From positions 248,001-312,000 of the forward strand of contig NC_082426.1 in the NCBI RefSeq assembly GCF_004011695.2: a stretch of DNA of 64,000 bases, in the 5' to 3' direction. Below the pieces are notes generated by a model, which was not told the origin of the DNA, searched no databases, and worked only from the letters and a program-made list of their open reading frames with translations. Shown here piece after piece: positions 11,250 through 20,552 of this stretch; positions within the stretch are counted from its first letter, which is position 1, and every line of letters starts with the position of its first letter. This DNA is from Ascochyta rabiei (lineage: Eukaryota > Ascomycota > Dothideomycetes > Pleosporales > Didymellaceae). The position numbers were made by a program, and so were the translations under genes.

Positions 11250-12047
11250 ATGCGGTCTTTCATCTTGTTTACTTCAGCGCTTGCAAGTGCCATTCCCTAC
11301 CAACCACAATCGTCGTGCAAGTCAACTCCTCTGGACCTTTCATGGCCTTCCGAAAACGAGTGGGCGTCTCTTAACTCCACGATCAACTGCTCTCTGTTAC
11401 GTAACGTCCCTGCAGCATCCGCACGCTGGTCTGGCAATCCCTTCGGCTCGTCTGTGTCCTGCGATACCGCAACGGAGAAGTGGTCAACTGGTACCTGGCA
11501 CTCTCAGCAACCAGAGTCTATCGACTACCAGATATATGCCAATAACACCTGCTTAACGAAGGATGTCTCTGGGTACTCAGCGGAGAAAGGCTGTATTATA
11601 GACGCCTTTCCTCGGTTTATCGTCAATGAAACGGATGAGAGTCATGTGGCGTACGCAATAAAGTGGGCTTCGGATAAGAACGTTAGGGTCGCGGTAAAGA
11701 GTGCAGGGTATAACCTGAACGGAAGGTATACCTGCAGATTCGTCATAGTATTGCTTGGTGGCTGACATATTGCTCCTCAGGTCTAGTGGCGCGCATGCAC
11801 TATCCATTTGGACTCGAAACTTCCGCAATATCGAGCGTAATATAGTCTGGATACCTGCCCCTTCAACAGGAACTCTGCAAAGGACTACTATGGCGCGGGA
11901 TACGAGAAGCTCAGGAGCATCAAGGCGAGATACGATCCAACTGAGAGTTTGTTCGTGTTAGCAGGCGTTGGAAGCGATGCGTGGCAGTATGATCTAGATA
12001 CTGGAAAATTGTGTCGCGTACAGAAAAACGTGACTGCCAGTTCATGA
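11250..12047 (+). pseudogene. FAD-linked (BBE-type) secreted oxidase, centre deleted
   Basis: The ATG at 11250 opens a signal-peptide-like start (MRSFILFTSALASA), then a typical FAD-oxidase N-terminus (LSWPSENEWASLN, HVAYAIKWASDKNVRVAVKS). An intron fits at 11726-11780 and the frame resumes with SSGAHALSIWTRNFRNIE. About 30 nt later the text jumps, in another frame, to the C-terminal berberine-bridge domain: KDYYGAGYEKL, YDPTESLFVLAGVGSDAW and a final KLCRV, stopping at 12045-12047. Most of the FAD- and substrate-binding core, several hundred residues in intact homologues, is gone. An earlier ATG at 11181 is in frame but would bury the signal peptide. Intact members are secreted flavin oxidases of sugars or secondary metabolites. 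The remnant cannot fold as such an enzyme. Confidence 0.75.
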
Positions 12048-12200
12048 GAGCTTGAACAGGAATCAGTAGCGTGGAGGGAGTATGGAAGCTGACCGGAGAC
12101 TGGTGTGGATATCTGTGATGGTGTACTGTTTAGTCCGTATTAAACTCTATCTATTGGTCGATTTCAATATAACACTCAACTTCTATGGCAGCCAATGCGT

Positions 12201-13541
12201 TCAGTTTGGCGCAACGTATTCGTTGACAGTTGCAGCAGTAGCAAGGTCGAGCTTGATTCCAAACTGCCCTGTTGCCTGCCCAAAGCTCTCCTTCACTGCA
12301 GCGCTACCATATTCTCGCATTTCTTTTTCGTAGGCCGCTGTCACACCATCCCAGCTATCACCTTTGCCCTGTGTCCATGCTTCGCCAATCAATCTGCCGA
12401 GCAGATCTGAGTCCCGAACAGCGGTGTTCGCTCCGTTGCCTCCTGCAGGCGTCATGGCGTGGACAGCATCCCCAATCACTGTGACACGCGGCTCGTTCGG
12501 CCATTGTGGGACGCCCTCCGGGCTTGAGCATGTGATTTTCCAAAATGCAGCTTCGTCCTCGACCATGTTGTCGAACAGTGGTTTGACACGCTCATGCCAA
12601 TGCGAAGTCAATGACTTGGCGATGTCAGCTGCTGGCTTGCCGATGATGGTGTAGTTGTCGTTGGGTGCGTTGATGACACCTGGGCTGCCTCCCATCGTCC
12701 AACCAAAGTTGATGTCCGGGTTGTCCATGTCATCCGCCCTCACATTTGTGATGATGAACACTTTGCCTCCATTTGGTTGAGTGGTATCATCGACGAGACG
12801 AAAGACGCCCTCGCCGAGACCCTTGAACGCTGTTGTAGGTGCCTGTCCATGGATACCCCTGGAACCTAGGTCGTACACTTTGATAGCGCCATTGGAGAGC
12901 TGACCTGCGACTGCACTTTTTACACCTTCGCCACCTACTATCATACTACCTTCCTCGCTCTTACTGCCATCTCTGAACACCAATCGCACACCACTCTCAG
13001 TCTTCTCGTATCCCGTCACCTGGTGGTTCCACCGCACATGCTCTTCCAGTCCCTCCATGAATATTTTCCTCATGTCTCCGCGACTTATCCCTACAACCTT
13101 TCCTCCTCGACTTGTCAATGCCTCCTTGCTCACGCTCGGCGCATCGGTGCCCAACGTTTTACCGCTGAGGGGGTCTATTGCTGCAAATCCCGCACCGCCT
13201 GTTTTACCGCATGCATCGTAGAATCTCGCAAAGCCCTCGGGGCCAAGCACTGACTCGATGGCATCGATACCAATAGCTGACAGACGCAGGCGGTAACCTT
13301 GTGCGCGGAATACGATCGATGCATCACGCTCGTAAACGATGAAGGGGATCTTCTGACGGTGAAGAGAGCGCGCTAGAAGGAGCGCGGCGATGCCTGCACC
13401 GGATATGAGGATAGGCTTTGGTGCTGTGGAGCTCATGGTGTTGATGCAGCGCAGGTACGGCGGTGATGGTGTTTGTTTGGAAAAGACTCTGTTCACTACG
13501 TGCGCGGGAGAGCGAAGGAAAGCGCGTTGGAGCAGATACAT
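12201..13541 (-). CDS. FAD-dependent monooxygenase (salicylate hydroxylase-like)
   Basis: Intronless 446-aa protein. The FAD ADP-binding motif GAGIAALLLARSL follows residue 45, with Ala at the usual third glycine. The second FAD motif, VIGDAVHAMTPAGGNGANTA, lies near residue 370, and the arginine-containing YRLRLS segment follows the first strand. These define class A flavoprotein hydroxylases, which hydroxylate aromatic or related substrates using NAD(P)H and O2. The first 35 residues are basic and hydrophobic (MYLLQRAFLRSPAHVV) before MSSTAPKPILISG; translation may start at that second Met instead, or the extension may be a mitochondrial presequence. Substrate unknown. It stands tail-to-tail with the broken oxidase about 150 bp away. 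Confidence 0.88.
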   Translation of the reverse strand: MYLLQRAFLRSPAHVVNRVFSKQTPSPPYLRCINTMSSTAPKPILISGAGIAALLLARSLHRQKIPFIVYERDASIVFRAQGYRLRLSAIGIDAIESVLGPEGFARFYDACGKTGGAGFAAIDPLSGKTLGTDAPSVSKEALTSRGGKVVGISRGDMRKIFMEGLEEHVRWNHQVTGYEKTESGVRLVFRDGSKSEEGSMIVGGEGVKSAVAGQLSNGAIKVYDLGSRGIHGQAPTTAFKGLGEGVFRLVDDTTQPNGGKVFIITNVRADDMDNPDINFGWTMGGSPGVINAPNDNYTIIGKPAADIAKSLTSHWHERVKPLFDNMVEDEAAFWKITCSSPEGVPQWPNEPRVTVIGDAVHAMTPAGGNGANTAVRDSDLLGRLIGEAWTQGKGDSWDGVTAAYEKEMREYGSAAVKESFGQATGQFGIKLDLATAATVNEYVAPN

Positions 13542-14559
13542 GAAGGTGTCATTGAATAGGAAAGTGCATCCGCTTTATGGCAGACGCGATGGTGCTGCTG
13601 TAGTGCGTTGCTGATGGATGTCGTCAACAGTGGGCGTGGGGGAGTGGGGGTGATTTGCAAGCCGCCGGAACCCCGCGGTCGTGAGCATCCGAGCCTTTGT
13701 CAGCTTCACCACCCACCCCTTGCCATCACAACAAGGTAGGCGCTTCGATAATCAACTGACATGACCTCAAGCTGACAATGATGACGTGATAGTATCGGTC
13801 TTTGATGTTCTCACTCTACTCAGTGCCTCAATTGATGAGGTCCTTGTAGCGATACCTCCTAGAAAGGCTACCTGCATTTTTCTCTTCTTTTGAACCTTGT
13901 TGCCATCCTTTGATAGAAAGCCAAATTCGATATCATGGGTGGCTTATAGTTTGGAAGTAGAGCAAGGTTTACTAGAGCACCGCCGCACCACCTTTCCCAG
14001 TATTTCAGGGCATTTCTGAGGGGGTTCTGCGGCTGTATTAGTAGGAACCTCATATTGCGCTGACAGTTTGACATTTTTCGCGGGTGATGAGGGTCGTTGA
14101 AATGGATGGGCGGGCGACAGGTTAGAAACATGTAAAGCGACCAACAGAGTGGGACTACGGCCTGGTAAGCCTGTACAACTTTCTTGTCTGAAGAATATCA
14201 GAAGTTCTTTCAAGAGAAAGCGTGATGTAGTGTTTGTCGCCAAGAGCAAGCGGACTGTCTTCCAATTGCTCAATCAACTCGCGAGTCTACCTAGGTACCT
14301 CTGACTTGAAGCCACCGTTTTCCAATACTCTCGTGACATTGACATTGGTGACCAAGAGGATGGCAACATTCCAACAGCTGATGTGATTCACAGCCATCCC
14401 GGCAGGCTCGACCACTCGTACGGGGAGATCATCAGGGGTTACCGAACCAACAACAAGCGTTCATCCATACGAGCCGAATCAATACCGTCGTGCTTCAGTA
14501 CGAAAATCTAAGCATACCAGGCACACATCTTTCACGCCTCAGCACCTGCGAGTCGATAA
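13542..14559. other. Intergenic region, no gene recognised
   Basis: About 1 kb between the monooxygenase start and the end of the SAT4-like remnant. It contains scattered short open frames on both strands without recognisable motifs. I see no tRNA, repeat or transposon in it. Confidence 0.4.
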
Positions 14560-15531
14560 TCAGTCCGTTCTGAGTCGGCGGAAAAGAGGACGCAGTGTAG
14601 CGACGCAGCCTACAATCATGCCCACACCGTTCCCAGCATAACCCCAGAGTACTAGATCAGAAATTTCGTAAAGACATTCGCCCGCATTGGTGAGGTTGAC
14701 GGTGTAGACGAGGCGGGTGCAGGCGGACAAGCTGGCTCTGTGGTACAGCAAGATTAATGGCGACAAGTATCTCGTGTCTGTCACAAATTACAGGGCTCCA
14801 AGACCAAGGATGACGCCTACAGATAATTTTGCATTACGGGTGAGCTGGACGTTCCACAGGAGCGGTATGGGTAGCAAGGCGCAAAACCAGTCCGTAGTGA
14901 TGTTGACCGCTGTGGTTGCGTAGTATATGTCGGCAAGTGTTTGTGCCGGATTACATTTGCCGCCTCTGATCGAAGTATCGCATGCATTTTGTACTGGTAG
15001 GCAGTGGAAGATGATGTACAGCATGGCGATAAGACTCATGACTGTGAACATACCCGATACCGCGTACAGATTTTGTGTGTACTTGAGCCTGTTTGAGGCA
15101 ATAAGAACCAACATGAACGCAATGCTTAGCTTAATTGGAATGATGGCGGCGCAGTAAAAGACTTCAAAAAAGAAGAAAACCCGTGCACGTCAGTGACCGT
15201 CCGCATATACACACAGATTTATCATACTTGTATGCCCTGTTTCGTCTCAGTTTTGTTCAGATTGGACTGATGAATGCCAATTCCATGGTATGCCCCGCCA
15301 ATGCACGCAGCAGTCAACGCAGTGAAGGGAATCTGAACCATCAGCGTTGTGTCGAGTCCAGCAGTGGTGTATGTAGCTTACAGTTGCAGCCGCCATGCAC
15401 CAGTCGTCCATGCCAAAAGAGCTACTTCGTAATCTTGTGTATATCCGCAATCCGAAAACAACGTAAGCGATGGTTGCAAGGGCAATCAGTGAGCCCGCAA
15501 GCTGAGGAGCATTATCACCATAGTAAGTCAT
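14560..15531 (-). pseudogene. SAT4/rhodopsin-fold integral membrane protein, probably broken
   Basis: The ATG at 15531 starts LAGSLIALATIAYVVFGLRI, then FGMDDWCMAAAT, typical of the fungal seven-helix SAT4 family. An intron fits at 15333-15381, leading to IPFTALTAACIGGAYHGIG. Further on the conserved FYCAAIIPIKLSIAFML, DIYYATTAVNITTDWFCALL and, after a 54-bp intron (14738-14791), ASLSACTRLVYTVNLT and ATLRPLFRRL are present. Between about 15175 and 15228 no GT-AG pair joins the frames: the only acceptor gives the wrong phase. The C-terminus also stops right after RRL where homologues carry a long tail. The family contains putative membrane sensors (PTH11-like relatives) of unknown ligand. A non-standard intron could rescue it, so the pseudogene call is moderate. 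Confidence 0.6.
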
Positions 15532-16159
15532 TTTGAAGACCTAACGGATGAAAAACCTGGCTTAAAAAGAAGGGCGAAATATGCACAAACAAGAGATGGA
15601 GAATATATGGATTTTGGGTTAAAACATTCTGTCATAAGATTGCGGGTGAGTCGTGATTCCTGCATGTGGGTCAGGTTAGAGGTTGTGAGCAGGGAGACCC
15701 AGCTGTATAAGAACACAAGGAGACATCATGCGAGCAGGGACGAATGGTCGAGTGGCTCTCGAGAGAGGTAGGAATTGCATGCTGATCGGCTAGTTGACCA
15801 CTTGCCGCATGCTCCAAAACAACGTCTGGAGAAACCCGGTGGCGTCTTGGTCCGTGGCGTCTGGCGGGTTCCGGTTGGCCTGGAGGGTCCGATCGGTCAA
15901 CATAACCGCTTCATTTGTATATCTTACCCCACATCTCGAGCCTTTTCCGGTATGCGGGTATGCTAGCTCACTTTTGAGCCCTGCAATGGTGTCTTTTTTG
16001 GTTGCAGTATCATATCGTGTGTTAATATAACTAGGTTCCGGCAGAGGTGACGAGTAATCCTGGTGAGAGACTTCTAGAACACAAATTTGAGTGACTGCTC
16101 AAGCTTGCAGATACGGCAAACTAAGTGAAGCACATATTATTGCTAGGGCCCTGGGGGCC
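15532..16159. other. Intergenic region, no gene recognised
   Basis: About 630 bp with only short unsupported frames. It may include unrecognisable 5' parts of the MFS remnant that follows. Confidence 0.35.
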
Positions 16160-16493
16160 AGCAAAGTCTTTCCCATGCTGGCCGTCTTCTCCTCGCTATG
16201 GGGCTTTTTCGGGGTACCTTATGGTATTTTCTGGTTATAGACTTGTAATGAAAAGCGGAACGGAGAAGAGAGAGAAAGAATTTGTGCGCAGGACGGTGAT
16301 ATTGTTCGTTTGGTTCAACTTCGAGCGTGGTGTAGCGGATGTTCTCGCAGGGCCGATCAGCAGGTTTCTCTTAAGCGACGAGATTGATAAGAGTGCCTTT
16401 GGGCTGGGTCAGTACGCTGGTCTGGTAAACTTCTCTGGATTCGTGTTACTATTCAGTGCAGCTGGAGGTCTTTTGTCAGTCTACGAGAACTAG
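16160..16493 (+). pseudogene. C-terminal remnant of a monocarboxylate-type MFS transporter
   Basis: One frame reads KVFPMLAVFSSLWGFFG, resembling a late transmembrane helix of fungal monocarboxylate-transporter-like MFS proteins. After a frame change the text continues FERGVADVLAGPISRFLL and GLGQYAGLVNFSGFVLLFSA, matching the RGxGxxxxGPxS helix and the last helix. There is no N-terminal half and no usable start, and the two pieces are in different frames. It is a small decayed fragment. The family match rests on short motifs only. Confidence 0.45.
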
Positions 16494-17282
16494 AGGATGA
16501 GGGATACGTATTCCTGAATGTTTGCCTTGCGAAAAACTGACGGAGGGACGTCAAGGCTGGTTCGCCAAAATCAGCTCTGAATTTGCGTTGCGCAAAGTTC
16601 GATCAGATCCGATACAAGGATCTGTGACAGTAGCTAAGACCAAGACTCCAGCCTACTATTCGTGTGGGTTTTAACCTCCTCACGAACTATTACACCGTTC
16701 CTACTCCACTTTAGTCCTACAACTTGTTGCAAGGTATCAATGCATCCAGATCTGGCCAGTGGTGCATCAAAAGAGGATCACGACGGCGCGACACAAATGC
16801 ATCATGAGCATCTTTCCATTTTAGGTGAATACACAACACATTGCAATATCTCGCATCTGCACATGCGTACGTTTTGAACGCGAGAACTGCTCGGAGAAGT
16901 TTCGAAGAGCTCCGGTGACGTTCGTCCGTCGCATGTGAGCACAGACCAACAGCTCTGGGCAACGGTGGAGACGTCGCTTCTGGCTCTCCATTGGTCCTAG
17001 ACTCCGGCTTGCACCCATCTTCTCGTCCGTGAAGCTGATGTCAGAAGCAAAGATGGGTTATAAGGCCTCCTCGTGCGCAACGATTAAAGGTCACCAGCGC
17101 GAGTGAGCAGGACCCAAACCCCCTTCAGTTGACCAAGTCAACCGCAGTGTTCTACTAACCGTGTTGAGTTATTCTACCCACAGTCTCGAACATACAGAGT
17201 ACCATAAACTATCTGTCCTTCAATCTCAAGCTCTGATCTTCTCAATCAACACACCAAATCAATCTCCAGCTCCCATCTCAAC
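16494..17282. other. Intergenic region and promoter of the reductase
   Basis: About 790 bp without a recognisable gene. The last 100 bp are pyrimidine- and CAA-rich, as in fungal 5' leaders, ahead of the ATG at 17283. Confidence 0.4.
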
Positions 17283-17981
17283 ATGAAAGTAGCAATCGTC
17301 GGCGCAAACGGCTCAATCGGCAGCGCCATACTGCGTCAAGTCCTTTTACACCGCGACATAACCTCCATCGTCGCAATAACACGCAACCCGCTCCCCTCGA
17401 GCCCCCCACCAGACCCACGGCTGCACAACGCCCTAATCTCAGACTTCAGCAACCTGGACAGCGTCCCAGAAACAACATGGTCGCACATCCTCACCGCCGA
17501 CGCGCTGATCTGGGCCGTGGGCACGTACGACTACAACGAAGACGTGAATCTGCACTACCCGCTCGCGTTCCAGGAACAGCTCGCAAAGCGGCTGCAGGAG
17601 AGGGCAGGCGCGAATGGCAAGTTTAGATTCATTCTCCTCGGTGGCGCGTTCGTGGAGCCTGATCAGCAGCGCTGGCTATACTTTCTTGGTGCGCAGCGGC
17701 GCTTGAAAGGAGTTTTGCAGACGCGGACGCTGAAATTCGCCGAGGCGAACAGTGGAAGCGGCTGGGAGGCGTATGTTATTAGACCAGGTGGCATTCTCAT
17801 GGGTGGTGATACGTATGTAAATAGCATTGTGGAGTTTTTATTTGGAGGTGGTTTGGCGATCAGAGGAGAGGAGTTGAGCGCTTTTGTGGCGGAACTGGCT
17901 GTCAGTGGGTCGGAGCGGCATGTTATTGAGATCAGGGAGATGACGGAAGTCGGGAGGCGGTTACTGGCTGAGAGAAAATAG
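17283..17981 (+). CDS. NAD(P)-binding Rossmann-fold protein (atypical SDR/HTATIP2-like)
   Basis: Intronless 232-aa protein. It opens with MKVAIVGANGSIGSAILRQV, the GxxGxxG dinucleotide-binding loop of atypical short-chain dehydrogenases (NAD(P)H-binding, PF13460-like). Further conserved features are DALIWAVGTYDY and FILLGGAFVEPDQQRW, and a YVIRPGGILMGG motif near residue 172. There is no signal peptide or membrane segment, so it should be cytosolic. Members include NAD(P)H-dependent reductases and regulators that sense dinucleotides; the substrate cannot be told. It marks the first intact gene after the decayed zone. Confidence 0.8.
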   Translation: MKVAIVGANGSIGSAILRQVLLHRDITSIVAITRNPLPSSPPPDPRLHNALISDFSNLDSVPETTWSHILTADALIWAVGTYDYNEDVNLHYPLAFQEQLAKRLQERAGANGKFRFILLGGAFVEPDQQRWLYFLGAQRRLKGVLQTRTLKFAEANSGSGWEAYVIRPGGILMGGDTYVNSIVEFLFGGGLAIRGEELSAFVAELAVSGSERHVIEIREMTEVGRRLLAERK

Positions 17982-18155
17982 GTGGGTCACCAGATAGAGA
18001 GTTTCGCTGAGACGTAGTAGTCTGCTTACCGTCAAATACTCAAAGCGCCTGATAGCCTTTAAGCTTGCTTCAATTCCATAGTGTACATTCAATAATACAA
18101 CCGTTTAACCTGCAACTCACTTGGTGCCACACTCCAGCTTTGCAGTATGGGTTGA

Positions 18156-18510
18156 ATGAGTAACACCATTGAAGCGCATCCTAGAACTGCCACAAAACCC
18201 AGCAACTCCGGCAGTCGACACACTAGCCTCACCACAAGAACGAAACATCTCTCAGGTCGAGTTTCTAACCCACGAGCCCGTCACTCCGGACTGCACATCA
18301 GGAAGAGCCCCAAGACGGACTGTAGAACCCTCCTTCAGAATCATTAAAACCGACATCCCAGTCCCCTCAAAGGTAGTAAATGTATGTGAAGAGCGTCCCA
18401 GAGTCAAAAGAGTGAAGCATGGACATCACATAGTTCCACAAGCCGCAAAGCAAAAAGCCCTACTCCGCGCGCGCGTCAACCGTGACTGGCAGCAGACAGG
18501 ATTGACATAA
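18156..18510 (+). other. Unassigned open frame, doubtful gene
   Basis: From about 18169 a 113-codon frame ends VKRVKHGHHIVPQAAKQKAL and RVNRDWQQTGLT. Its composition looks protein-like, with a basic C-terminus, but the frame has only TTG as first codon. The ATG at 18156 belongs to another frame that stops at 18347. I found no splice junction that would connect an ATG to the longer frame. It could be a broken gene, a gene with an unseen upstream exon, or chance. Confidence 0.2.
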
Positions 18511-18653
18511 CCAAACACATTCATTCGTAAAACTGCTCTGATATCGGTATCGCTGGTACAAGATCCCCAGACCCTCTGTTGCCGTTTCTTTTCAAGGTCG
18601 TTCCTATCATGTCATGGCCGTTCTTCCAACAGCGTCGTTGCTCCATCGACTCT

Positions 18654-18770
18654 TCACATGACGGTGCAGGAGCACGACTCGGCGCAGCCGCAGCAGTCGC
18701 ACGATTCTCCGCAGCCCATGGGCTTGGGCTTTACGATGGTGGAGATGGAGGAGACGGTGCTGGCGGGCAT
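18654..18770 (-). CDS. Metallothionein-like 38-aa cysteine-rich protein
   Basis: A 38-residue protein starts at 18770 (MPASTVSSIST) and ends at the TGA 18654-18656. Residues 20-35 hold seven cysteines at positions 20, 24, 26, 27, 29, 33 and 35, including CC, CxC and CxxxC spacings, and no aromatic residue occurs anywhere. Seven cysteines in a very short chain recall fungal copper metallothioneins, which bind Cu(I) or other soft metals in the cytosol. Gene structure supports it: a TATA box at 18950-18956 and a 54-bp intron in the leader (18803-18856: GTACGT donor, CACTGAC branch site, CAG acceptor), with no ATG upstream. The cysteine order differs from the CxC repeats of the Neurospora protein, so homology is uncertain and the metal-binding role is inferred. 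Confidence 0.7.
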   Translation of the reverse strand: MPASTVSSISTIVKPKPMGCGESCDCCGCAESCSCTVM

Positions 18771-18802
18771 GTTTGCGGGGCGGTTGTTGATTTGTTGAGA
18801 GT

Positions 18803-18856
18803 CTGAGAGTATGTATGTCAGTGGTGGTGTTGTTCAGAATTGGAAGCGTGACGTAC
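18803..18856 (-). other. Leader intron of the metallothionein-like gene
   Basis: GTACGT donor, CTGAC branch site and CTCTCAG acceptor, 54 bp, the usual intron size here. It lies entirely in the 5' untranslated leader, 32 bp before the ATG. Confidence 0.6.
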
Positions 18857-18949
18857 CGGGTGTGAGATGTGGAATGTTGTAGTTCGTGCTGGGAGTGAAG
18901 AAGTGGAAGTGAAACGAGAAACGAAGGGTGTAGCAATGAGCAGAAAGGC

Positions 18950-18956
18950 TTTATAC
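18950..18956 (-). promoter_or_regulatory. TATA box of the metallothionein-like gene
   Basis: GTATAAA on the minus strand, 180 bp upstream of the ATG (126 bp after splicing). TATA boxes are common in strongly inducible stress genes, which fits a metal-responsive gene. No metal-response element was identified with confidence. Confidence 0.5.
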
Positions 18957-18959
18957 CCG

Positions 18960-20552
18960 CCGTCCAGAAGCACTGACTATGGGGTCACAACGCCCCAACC
19001 CAACTCGTCATCGTCGTGCCAGCCACGAAACCGCCCGCGCAGGCCGATCGTATTCGAGGGCCCTTGACCGCATCCTGCAGTGTCAACACCTGCCCCCTAC
19101 CGGCTACACAACTGGCTGAGACTCCCAGCTGCACCGTCTCGCACCGCGGACTTCGCCACCATTGGCCATACGCATCGAGCGCAATCAAACCAAGACAAGC
19201 CCGCAGTGGCTGAGCCGATCCATGGCAGCACCGACACAGCATCATTGGGCGCGCAGCCACAAACCTCGCGTTCCAGCCATGCATGCATGCACGCTGACAG
19301 GGATATGCTCAAGTGCTAAGCAACGCAAGCATTCTAGCGCGCCAAAAAGCCGCACAAAATCAAGGCATAAGCTTTTACCAAGCTCCCGTACTACCCGCTT
19401 GGCGGTGAATCGTGCCACGGCTCGCCGGCGCTAGAGGCCGTCTGTGCCACACCGTGTGGCCCAGCTGAGGGGCTGCGTGATGTCGTCGTGCCGTGGCTGC
19501 GTCAGCGCTTCGCCGGGGCCAGTACGTGGCTCGTGGGTGTCGACTACTTGGGCCTGCTGAGTTGTGTAGTGGGTGGGAGGAAGTATGTTCTGCGGCCGCT
19601 GAGATGAGTAGCGTTTTCCAGATAAGAGTAGGTCGCCTGGCCGTTCATTGCGTCTGACATCGCATCTGACATCGCGTCTGACATGGTAGGCCCGAGCTGC
19701 ACATGACACAAGCTGAAAAATGTCACTCATCTTTAATACCGCAACGCAAGGATGACAATGTGTCACCAAGGTTGAGAGGAGCTCGGCCAGACTGCAGAAG
19801 CAACGGGCGCCGAAAACCTAGTGTGCATTGTTTGCTTGTGCGTCCAGGAAATTCAAGTATTCAACACATCACACAAATCCTACCCTTGGATGCATTTGCA
19901 ATTTTTATTCTTTCCACTCAGTGGCAGGAGGTCGTTCATGCCTCGTACACTTTGCGTCGTTGCAACACCGCCTCATCGCTGTATATCTATACACCACCTT
20001 CTGTCGTAACATCAGAAAGAGCCAGCCCGTGAGAGTTCCGTTCCATTTCCTTCCATCCCAGGACAAATGCGACAGAAAATGCTCTTGTATTCACCAGACC
20101 CCGAGCACCCAACAAAACATGACAACATGCGATAAAACTCCAGATAATGCCCAAACCAGAACCTGCATGCATGTGCGCGCGCGAGTAAAAAAGCTGTGTA
20201 CGCCGACCATTCATAGCAAATAGAGAATTGGTCCTGGGACTGACCAAGTACGACAAAAAAACTGTAATCGAAAGCATCGTACCCCAACGACGTCTCTTAA
20301 CCCCCATCAACTCACTCGGCCTTTGTAAGGCAACCATGCCTGTACTGCTTATGGCGCTTTCCTATTTGTGTCGAGCCATGAGCCTCGCGTCCAAGGACAC
20401 GTCGTCGTGGTCGCTGGCCCGATATCTTCGAGCGCAAGAGTTGGCGTACCCCGGCCGCTCGGAAGACTGTTTGCTCCGTTGCTAGGAGCCGGGCAGGAAC
20501 GCAGCTCAGGCAATTGACTGTTGAGGGTTTGATTGTACCGGTAACCTATGCT
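18960..20552. other. Long intergenic region
   Basis: About 1.6 kb between the metallothionein-like promoter and the end of the nucleotidyltransferase gene. It contains a 12-bp tandem repeat at 19650-19685 and otherwise only short open frames without motifs. Part of 20.0-20.5 kb is probably the 3' untranslated region of the nucleotidyltransferase. Confidence 0.4.
19650..19685 (+). repeat. 12-bp tandem repeat, three copies
   Basis: The unit GCGTCTGACATC occurs three times in a row with single-base differences (the middle copy has GCAT; the last ends in G). Each unit contains TCTGACAT. No function is evident. Confidence 0.7.

Noticed and set aside
18960..20550. Several open frames of 60-130 codons on both strands in the long intergenic region
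   Set aside because: None has a recognisable motif, a good start context or a splice structure. They arise from the high GC content and are consistent with chance.
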